Source: Lentisphaeria bacterium (GTDB taxonomy: Bacteria; Verrucomicrobiota; Lentisphaeria; Oligosphaerales; Oligosphaeraceae). Taken from it: 11,619 nucleotides of DNA. The notes beneath the pieces were generated by a model. That model searched no databases. It was not told where the DNA came from and saw only the letters and a list, made by a program, of their open reading frames with translations. The DNA is taken from NCBI GenBank assembly GCA_016303095.1, contig JAEDMH010000075.1:1-11619 (forward strand), written 5' to 3'. Below, piece after piece: positions 7,173 through 11,619 of the stretch. The position numbers and the translations under genes were made by a program. Numbering within the stretch: position 1 is the stretch's first letter; every line of letters begins with the position of its first letter.

Positions 7173-7529
7173 CTACATCTTGGTGTAGAGGAAGAGGGCC
7201 ACCAGGAATCCGAAGAGGGCGATGCCTTCTCCCAGGCCCACAAAGGCGATGGCCTTGCCCATGATCTCCGGCTTCTCGGCGGCGGCGCCCATGACCGCGG
7301 CGCCAATCTTTCCCACGGCATAGCCGGCGGAAAGGCAGCCGATGCCGATGGAGGCGGCGATGGCATAGTAGAAGGCGGCGGGACGCTGGGCGTCGGCGAC
7401 CTTTTGGACGGCGTCTTGGACGGTGCTGCTGGCGGGAGCGGCTTCCTGGGCCATGAGGGCGGGGGCGGCGGCCAGGGTCAGGAGGAGGAGGAAGGCGGCG
7501 AGGAAGCGGAAGCAGTGGGAGGTAGTCAT
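7173..7529 (-). CDS. atpK: V-type ATPase subunit K (c-ring proteolipid) with signal peptide
   Basis: A 118-residue precursor of the ion-carrying membrane ring subunit. Residues 1-27 (CFRFLAAFLLLLTLAAAPAL within them) look like a cleavable signal peptide ending at MA|QEA. A mature form of about 91 residues would have a ~25-residue periplasmic tail, then one helical hairpin: helix 1 about 52-82, loop AAAEKPEIMGK (82-92), helix 2 about 93-115. E101 in GLGEGIALFG (98-107) lines up with the essential glutamate of the PETQ motif. The glutamine after it is Ile here, and the helix-1 Gln used by Na+ types appears to be absent, which favours protons over sodium; alignment by eye only. One hairpin means the small (8-kDa-type) ring subunit. 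ATG at 7529 lacks a ribosome binding site; a TTG at 7580 would add 17 residues before the signal and is less likely. Confidence 0.93.
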   Translation of the reverse strand: MTTSHCFRFLAAFLLLLTLAAAPALMAQEAAPASSTVQDAVQKVADAQRPAAFYYAIAASIGIGCLSAGYAVGKIGAAVMGAAAEKPEIMGKAIAFVGLGEGIALFGFLVALFLYTKM

Positions 7530-7590
7530 GGTGGTTAGGATCGATGGGGGTGGATTGAGGGAATTTTTGTAGAATGTCAAAAAGGGGGGA

Positions 7591-9543
7591 TTACTTCAGT
7601 TTGAAGGGGCGGTATTCCACGCCGCCGCCCTGGAAGAAGCGGGAGAACATTTCGTAGTATTCCAGGCGGACGCACTGGATGGCCGCCACCATGCCCTCGA
7701 AGCCGATGACGAGGGCGTTTCCCAGGATGGCCACCAGGATTTTGGCGAGGGTGCCTCCCGGGGCTCCCTCCAGCATTCCCATGATGGAATGGATGGCCAG
7801 GCACAGGGCGGCGTGGGAGATGGCGTAGGCGCCCACCCGGATGAAGGAGACGGTGCCGGAAAGGTATCCCGTGAGGGTTTCCATGGTGTCGATGACCCCT
7901 TCCAGCAATCCGGCGAAGAGGCCGCCCTCCTCTCCCGAGAGGGAGTGGTGATGGAGGAGATTGCCCAGGGGGATGCGGATCAGCAGCAGCACCAGGGGAG
8001 TGACGATGAAGCAGAGGGACCAGGGGCTGAACTTTCGGGTGACGATGGAGACCAGGGCGGTGATGAGGCAGGCCCAGTAGAAGACCAGGCCCAGCACCCC
8101 GTATTTGTCAAAGGTGCCCTCGAAGTATTTCTTGGCCCGGAAGTGGTTGACGATGTTGAAGAGGAGGGAGACGCTGAGGAAGACCACTCCCACCCCCACG
8201 GCGGTCATCAGCAGCTGGAAGAGATCCCCGGTGTGCATGGGGGAAGGGGAGACCCAAAGCCGGGGCAGCAGTTCCTCGTTGCCGAAGACGCTGCCGTAGA
8301 GGAGGCCGAAGACCATGGCAGAGCCGCCGCAGCATAGAAGGAGGGTTCCCACATCCCGGGTCATGGTGGAGGCTTCCCGCTTGAGCCGGGCCAGGAGGCC
8401 GGCCAGGAAGAGGACGCCGCCCTGTCCCAGATCCCCGAACATGAAGCCGAACATGATGACGAAGGTGAGGCCCACGAAGAAGGAGGGATCCAATTCGTGG
8501 TAGTTGGGCATGCCGAAATTGGTGACCAGCATTTGGAAGGGGCGGGTGAGCCCGTTGCCGGACAGCTGCACGGGCACCTGTTCTTCTCCGCTGGAGACCT
8601 CCTCCGCCTGGTCCGCGTCCATGGATTCCACCACTCCCGTGCCGTCCGTGGCCTTGTCCACCAGCTTCTGGAGGGCGGGAAGATCCTGGGCGGGAAGCCA
8701 GCCGGAAATGCAGTAGAGTTGTCGGCTGTGTCCAAAGAGCCCCTGGGCCTGGCGAATGGCCAGAAGCCCCTTCAGCTGACGTTGGATGGCCAGCAGCACT
8801 CCGCCGTACTCCTCTCCCAGCGCCACCACGGCCATTCTCGCCTGGTTGATGCGCACCCGCAGCTCCTCCAGCCTAGCGTCGATCTGGCTGCGCTGCTCCT
8901 GCACCGATCCCGGGATCTCCGGCAGGGCGATCTTCTGAAAGCCCAGCTTTTCCAAGGTGTCCTCCACGGCGAAGCGCTTCCGCCGGCTGGTCACCACCAG
9001 GAGTTCGCCCCCGTCCCCTGAGGGGGCGGGAATCAGCAGGGCGTCGTCCACCAGCGTCTGCCGGGCGCGCACCAGGGAATCTCCCTTCAGCACGCCCGCC
9101 TCCACGCAGAGTTGGGAGAGATTTCGCAGGGTATCCAGGCGCAGGCTGGGGAAGGGGAATCCCTCCAGGGCGCGGCTTTGCTGCTGCAAGCCGGTCTGAT
9201 TCTCCAGGAGTTTGTTCAGATTCTGCTCCTCCTCCCGGTAGCGCTGATCCACCTTGGCGAAGAGATCTCCGATCTCCTCCTGGGAGAGATTGGTGACCGC
9301 CGGAGCCGCCTCCCCTTCCTCGATGCCCAGGGCCTCCAGCAGCACCGAACAGCGGCGCAGCTTCTGCTCGATGTCCCGGATGTCCGTGCCCGTGTCCAGC
9401 TGCTCCAGCAGTCGGCTGCGGGAGGAGGAGGTGGCGTTGACCAGATGGAGAAGGCCAGAATGCCCCAGGGCCTCGGTCAACTGGCTGAGATGCCGGTTGA
9501 AGACCAGGAGATTCACTTTGACCATTCGGTTGGGCAGAAACAT
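7591..9543 (-). CDS. atpI: V-type ATPase subunit I (membrane stator, a-subunit)
   Basis: A 650-residue integral membrane protein, full length for the family. Residues 1-335 form the cytoplasmic arm with long coiled coils (about 88-125 and 215-265) that binds the peripheral stalks. The membrane half contains about seven or eight helices, including 355-385, 398-420, 441-464, 482-502, 508-526, 560-590 and 600-626. R569 in SFIRVGAYAISHAAL (566-580) is the expected channel arginine that faces the glutamate of subunit K. E617 in GFEGMVAAIQCVRLEYYEMF (615-634) and the ending GVEYRPFKL are also typical. ATG at 9543 has GGAG six bases upstream. It follows subunit C after 39 bases and precedes K by 61 bases, the usual I-K pairing. 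It carries the half-channels for ion entry and exit. Confidence 0.97.
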   Translation of the reverse strand: MFLPNRMVKVNLLVFNRHLSQLTEALGHSGLLHLVNATSSSRSRLLEQLDTGTDIRDIEQKLRRCSVLLEALGIEEGEAAPAVTNLSQEEIGDLFAKVDQRYREEEQNLNKLLENQTGLQQQSRALEGFPFPSLRLDTLRNLSQLCVEAGVLKGDSLVRARQTLVDDALLIPAPSGDGGELLVVTSRRKRFAVEDTLEKLGFQKIALPEIPGSVQEQRSQIDARLEELRVRINQARMAVVALGEEYGGVLLAIQRQLKGLLAIRQAQGLFGHSRQLYCISGWLPAQDLPALQKLVDKATDGTGVVESMDADQAEEVSSGEEQVPVQLSGNGLTRPFQMLVTNFGMPNYHELDPSFFVGLTFVIMFGFMFGDLGQGGVLFLAGLLARLKREASTMTRDVGTLLLCCGGSAMVFGLLYGSVFGNEELLPRLWVSPSPMHTGDLFQLLMTAVGVGVVFLSVSLLFNIVNHFRAKKYFEGTFDKYGVLGLVFYWACLITALVSIVTRKFSPWSLCFIVTPLVLLLIRIPLGNLLHHHSLSGEEGGLFAGLLEGVIDTMETLTGYLSGTVSFIRVGAYAISHAALCLAIHSIMGMLEGAPGGTLAKILVAILGNALVIGFEGMVAAIQCVRLEYYEMFSRFFQGGGVEYRPFKLK

Positions 9544-9582
9544 TCTCGGCTCCGGGAAAATCTGGTGGCGGGAAGAGGGGGG

Positions 9583-10614
9583 CTATCGGATCATCATGGC
9601 GGCAATGTCCGCCGCCGGGAGGTTGAACCGGATCCCCTCGTAGATGCGGGAGAGATTGAGGGTCTCCTGTTCCAGAAGAATGGGATAGACGGCCAGGGCC
9701 TGGCGAGGCGAGGCGGAGTGGTAGAAGTGCTCCCGGGCCTGACGGGCCAGCTGGCAGTGCAGCAGATGGTCCAGCCGGGTGGAGGAAGCATCGCTCTCTC
9801 CCGCCAGCACATGCTGGTAGAAGGCGGGAAGAGCCTGGATGACCTGGGCGGAGGAGGTGGCGTCCGCCAAATGGTCGAAGAGACGACGGGAAAGTTCCCG
9901 CCCTCCTTCCACCCAGGCGTAGGAAAGCCCCTTGGCATCCAAATGGTAGAAGTTGGCGTTGCGCAGCAGCGTGGTGATGTTCACGTGGTCGATCTGCTGC
10001 CCCTTCAGGGAGAGGAGCACCTGGCGTGCCTCCCCGTGCAGCCGGCGGATGGCCGCCAGTTCTTCCTGGTAGGAATCGTTGTCCACGGCGCATTCCGCCC
10101 GCATGAGATCCCGATCCTGGGAGAGTTGCCGGGCGATTTCCGTCAGGCGTGGGCTTCCGGTGGTTTGGAGGAAGAGGCGCAGGAATTGTTCATCAGTGGT
10201 GGCGTCCAGGAGGGTCAGCAGATCGTTTTCGCTGACTTCCGCTCCGGGGAAGCGGACCAGGGCGTCGTTCAAGTGGGCTTCCCGTTCTGGGAAGAAGCGA
10301 TAGTTGAGGATGGTCTTGTAGTTTTCCCGCTCCAGGATATGCTGGAGGAGTTCCAGATAGGCGTGGAAGGGGCCGTCCACCCGGGCGGCCAGCTGCCCCA
10401 GCCGTTCATATTGCCGCAGGATGAACTGTTCCAGCACCCGTTCGGGCCCGGTCACGGCCCAGACGCCCCGGTTCTGAAGCAGATGAAAGAAATTCTCCTC
10501 CGTGGCGGCACGGGTCAACTCCTCCAGCACCGGGCCCGTGGCGCTTCGGGACCACCAGCCGTGCAGCCGTGCATAGAGGAAATCCAAACCAAGATTGAGG
10601 GGGAATGTGGCCAT
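9583..10614 (-). CDS. atpC: V-type ATPase subunit C (AC39/d family)
   Basis: A 343-residue soluble, mostly helical protein of the AC39/subunit d family, the funnel that connects the D/F shaft to the K ring. Supporting features are the N-terminal LGLDFLYARLHGWWSRS (9-25), YERLGQLAARVDGPFHAYLELL (70-90 region), and the repeated ExYKTILNYRFF and DHVNITTLLRNANFY segments, matching the family pattern of helical bundles with a D/N-x-x-N-x-x-x-x-x-R core. The C-terminus RIYEGIRFNLPAADIAAMMIR resembles the usual NIRMIIRGKxxGLPxxxIxxxL ending. Start choice is unsure: ATG 10614 has AGGAG directly adjacent, too close to act, while a TTG at 10635 would add seven residues. The position before I is unusual; in most operons C follows E. 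Confidence 0.9.
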   Translation of the reverse strand: MATFPLNLGLDFLYARLHGWWSRSATGPVLEELTRAATEENFFHLLQNRGVWAVTGPERVLEQFILRQYERLGQLAARVDGPFHAYLELLQHILERENYKTILNYRFFPEREAHLNDALVRFPGAEVSENDLLTLLDATTDEQFLRLFLQTTGSPRLTEIARQLSQDRDLMRAECAVDNDSYQEELAAIRRLHGEARQVLLSLKGQQIDHVNITTLLRNANFYHLDAKGLSYAWVEGGRELSRRLFDHLADATSSAQVIQALPAFYQHVLAGESDASSTRLDHLLHCQLARQAREHFYHSASPRQALAVYPILLEQETLNLSRIYEGIRFNLPAADIAAMMIR

Positions 10615-10621
10615 CTCCTGG

Positions 10622-10641
10622 GGCGGGGACAACAACCCGCC
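10622..10641 (-). promoter_or_regulatory. hairpin before subunit C start
   Basis: The minus strand reads GGCGGG, an eight-base loop TTGTTGTC, then CCCGCC, a perfect six-pair GC stem ending eight bases before the ATG at 10614. The alternative TTG start lies in its loop. It could affect translation of subunit C relative to the gene before; no T-run follows, so it is not a typical terminator. Confidence 0.4.
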
Positions 10642-10666
10642 TACTGCCTGCCATGTCTGGCAAGCT

Positions 10667-10978
10667 CTATAGTGCCAAAAGCTCCTTCAGGAGGCGGGGA
10701 CGGTATGCCTCCAGTTCCCGGGAGAAACTCTCTCCCCGGGGAGAAAGCTGGCGGGTGGCCTTCTCCAAGGCCTCGCTCCGCTTCTGACGGGCATTCTCTA
10801 GAATCTGCTCCCCCAGAATGCGGCACTCCTCCGCCAGGGCACGGGATTCCGCGGCACTCTTCTCCGCCAGGGCACGGGTGCTCTCCTCCCGAATCTTAAG
10901 GGCCTCCGCCTCCGCGGATTTGACCAGAGACTCCCCCTCCTGGTCCACGGCCAGCATGCGCTCCAGAAGTTCTTCCAT
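10667..10978 (-). CDS. small coiled-coil stalk protein (V-type subunit G/H-like)
   Basis: A 103-residue protein that is almost wholly alpha-helical and rich in Glu, Ala, Arg and Leu, with heptad-like spacing of Leu and Ala from residue 1 to about 78 (LLERMLAVDQEGESLVKSAE, then ALAEECRILGEQILENA). There is no cysteine-rich or enzymatic motif and no membrane segment. In V/A-type ATPases the first gene is often a protein of this length and kind (AtpH/NtpF, subunit G), which pairs with subunit E to form the peripheral stalk. Position just upstream of C and I, together with the absence of any other G-like gene, supports that role; sequence similarity itself is weak because coiled coils diverge. 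ATG at 10978 has AGGAGA nine bases upstream. Gap to C is about 52 bases. Confidence 0.8.
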   Translation of the reverse strand: MEELLERMLAVDQEGESLVKSAEAEALKIREESTRALAEKSAAESRALAEECRILGEQILENARQKRSEALEKATRQLSPRGESFSRELEAYRPRLLKELLAL

Positions 10979-11020
10979 TCCTGATGTTCTCCTGCTTCCC
11001 TAAGCCCGGACACCTTGACC

Positions 11021-11064
11021 GGCCCAGGGAAAATCCACATCCGCGCCCCGCTACTCCTGGGCCG
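11021..11064 (-). promoter_or_regulatory. inverted repeat spanning the EIIA stop codon
   Basis: CGGCCCAGG at 11020-11028 is the exact reverse complement of CCTGGGCCG at 11056-11064, with 27 bases between. The repeat covers the last codons and the stop (11051-11053) of the EIIA gene. As RNA it would form a nine-pair GC stem between EIIA and the ATPase genes. No T-run follows on the minus strand, so it would more likely act in mRNA stability or partial termination than as a full terminator. Confidence 0.4.
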
Positions 11065-11503
11065 CAATGATGCTCAACACCTCGTCGGCAGAACGGGCAT
11101 TCCGAATCCGACGGGAAAATTCCGGGATGGCAAACAGACGGGAAATCTCCGCCAACACCTCAATGTGCTGGGCGGGATTCTCCGGATTGGCAAAGATGGT
11201 GATCACAATGTACACCGGAGCCCCATCCAGGGAATCGTACTCAATCCCGTTCCGGGAAATCCCCAGGGCAAGAAGAGACTTCCGGGCCTCCGGCAATTTG
11301 CCGTGGGGAATCCCAATCCCGTTGCCCACGCCCGTGGACATCTTCTCCTCCCGCTCCTCCAAGACCCGAACCGCCTCGTCCGCATCCCGAATCAGACCGT
11401 TCCGCACAAAGAGCTGAACCATCTCCGGGAAAAGCTCCTCTTTCGTCTCGCTGGTCAAATCCAACTTGATGAGACCGGGGGTCAAATATTCTGAAATCTT
11501 CAT
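11051..11503 (-). CDS. PTS EIIA domain protein (PtsN/fructose type)
   Basis: A 150-residue single-domain cytoplasmic protein of the mannitol/fructose/Ntr EIIA family. The phosphate-accepting histidine is H67 in TGVGNGIGIPHGK (57-69), a close match to the family motif. Other family features are the N-terminal KISEYLTPGLIKLDL (2-16), KEELFPEMVQLF (21-32) and the C-terminal ENPAQHIEVLAEISRLF (108-124). EIIA takes phosphate from HPr-like proteins; PtsN-type members mostly regulate, while fructose-type members feed sugar uptake. No EIIB or EIIC gene is seen, which favours a regulatory role, but the window ends nearby. ATG 11503 is chosen since AGAGGA lies about eight bases upstream; a TTG at 11518 is an in-frame alternative. 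It is the first gene of the ATPase operon, 72 bases before the stalk gene. A link between PTS state and ATPase is inference. Confidence 0.92.
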   Translation of the reverse strand: MKISEYLTPGLIKLDLTSETKEELFPEMVQLFVRNGLIRDADEAVRVLEEREEKMSTGVGNGIGIPHGKLPEARKSLLALGISRNGIEYDSLDGAPVYIVITIFANPENPAQHIEVLAEISRLFAIPEFSRRIRNARSADEVLSIIAAQE

Positions 11504-11619
11504 GTTCTTTCCTCTCAAAATGTTGGAAGGGTTCCCTTACGGAGCGAACTCATACTATAATTCCTGGGAAAAAATCCGGACTCGCCCTTTCCTGCAAAAC
11601 GGGAATCCCAGGGAGAGGG
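11504..11619 (-). promoter_or_regulatory. leader and possible promoter of the ATPase operon
   Basis: This is the only sizeable gap upstream of the operon visible here. On the minus strand TATAGT (11559-11554) is a fair -10 box and would give a leader of about 45 bases. No good -35 hexamer lies 16-18 bases upstream (AGTCCG at the 17-base position). The repeat CCTGGGA (11563-11569) and its exact reverse complement TCCCAGG (11606-11612) flank the -35 region. AAGGG-TT-CCCTT (11527-11538) lies in the leader. A ribosome binding site, AGAGGA, ends at about 11512. The plus strand also reads TATAAT at 11556-11561, which may be chance. Confidence 0.35.

Noticed and set aside
8873..10093. A 406-codon minus-strand frame overlapping subunits I and C
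   Set aside because: It is a shifted frame of two well-supported genes, with a Gly/Arg/Pro-rich product.
9112..10899. A 595-codon plus-strand open frame opposite subunits I, C and the stalk gene
   Set aside because: It spans three minus-strand genes and their gaps, which a real gene would hardly do, and its product has no recognisable motif.
1..11619. Very frequent CCAGG on the plus strand, as if a strand-biased signal
   Set aside because: It is the complement of CCTGG produced by the CTG leucine codon and GCC/CTG/GAG usage in the minus-strand genes; it follows coding strand, not position.

Overview
The window is dominated by one long operon on the minus strand, about 1879 to 11503. It encodes a complete bacterial V/A-type (rotary) ATPase. 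In the order of transcription the genes are: a PTS EIIA (PtsN/fructose-like) protein, a short coiled-coil peripheral-stalk protein, and subunits C, I, K, F, E, A, B and D, then a universal-stress-family protein. All the parts such a machine needs are present: catalytic A, non-catalytic B, central stalk D/F/C, peripheral stalk E plus the small coiled-coil protein, and membrane parts I and K. Spacing is tight, with gaps of 3 to 72 bases and an 8-base overlap at the end. Several starts have AGGAG-type ribosome binding sites. The operon ends at a strong hairpin at 1789-1822 that can serve as a terminator on both strands.

Left of the operon, two genes diverge from a 204-base gap. On the plus strand (1260-1748) is a 162-residue protein of unknown function with a cysteine cluster. 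It converges on the ATPase operon at the shared terminator. On the minus strand (99-1055) is a secreted protein that resembles the DUF4159 family. Bases 1-98 are AT-rich and hold no gene I can support. The rightmost ~115 bases (11504-11619) are the leader and probable promoter region of the operon.

The ATPase couples ATP hydrolysis or synthesis to ion flow across the membrane. A3B3 is the catalytic head, D/F rotate inside it, C links D/F to the K ring, and I carries the half-channels with the key arginine. E and the small coiled-coil protein form the stator. The direction in the cell cannot be read from sequence. The K subunit has the ion-binding glutamate but lacks the glutamine that usually follows in the PETQ motif of Na+ types, which hints at proton coupling. 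Framing the operon are a probable phosphate-receiving regulator (EIIA, first gene) and a stress-family protein with a degraded nucleotide motif (last gene). This suggests that enzyme output is tied to carbon or energy state, but that is inference.

The DNA is GC-rich and bacterial. A V-type enzyme together with a DUF4159-like protein would fit the Planctomycetes-Verrucomicrobia-Chlamydiae group or a similar lineage, but this is a weak guess. Gene order (stalk-C-I-K-F-E-A-B-D) differs from the Thermus and Enterococcus order (stalk-I-K-E-C-F-A-B-D). I saw no mobile elements, CRISPR arrays, tRNA or rRNA.
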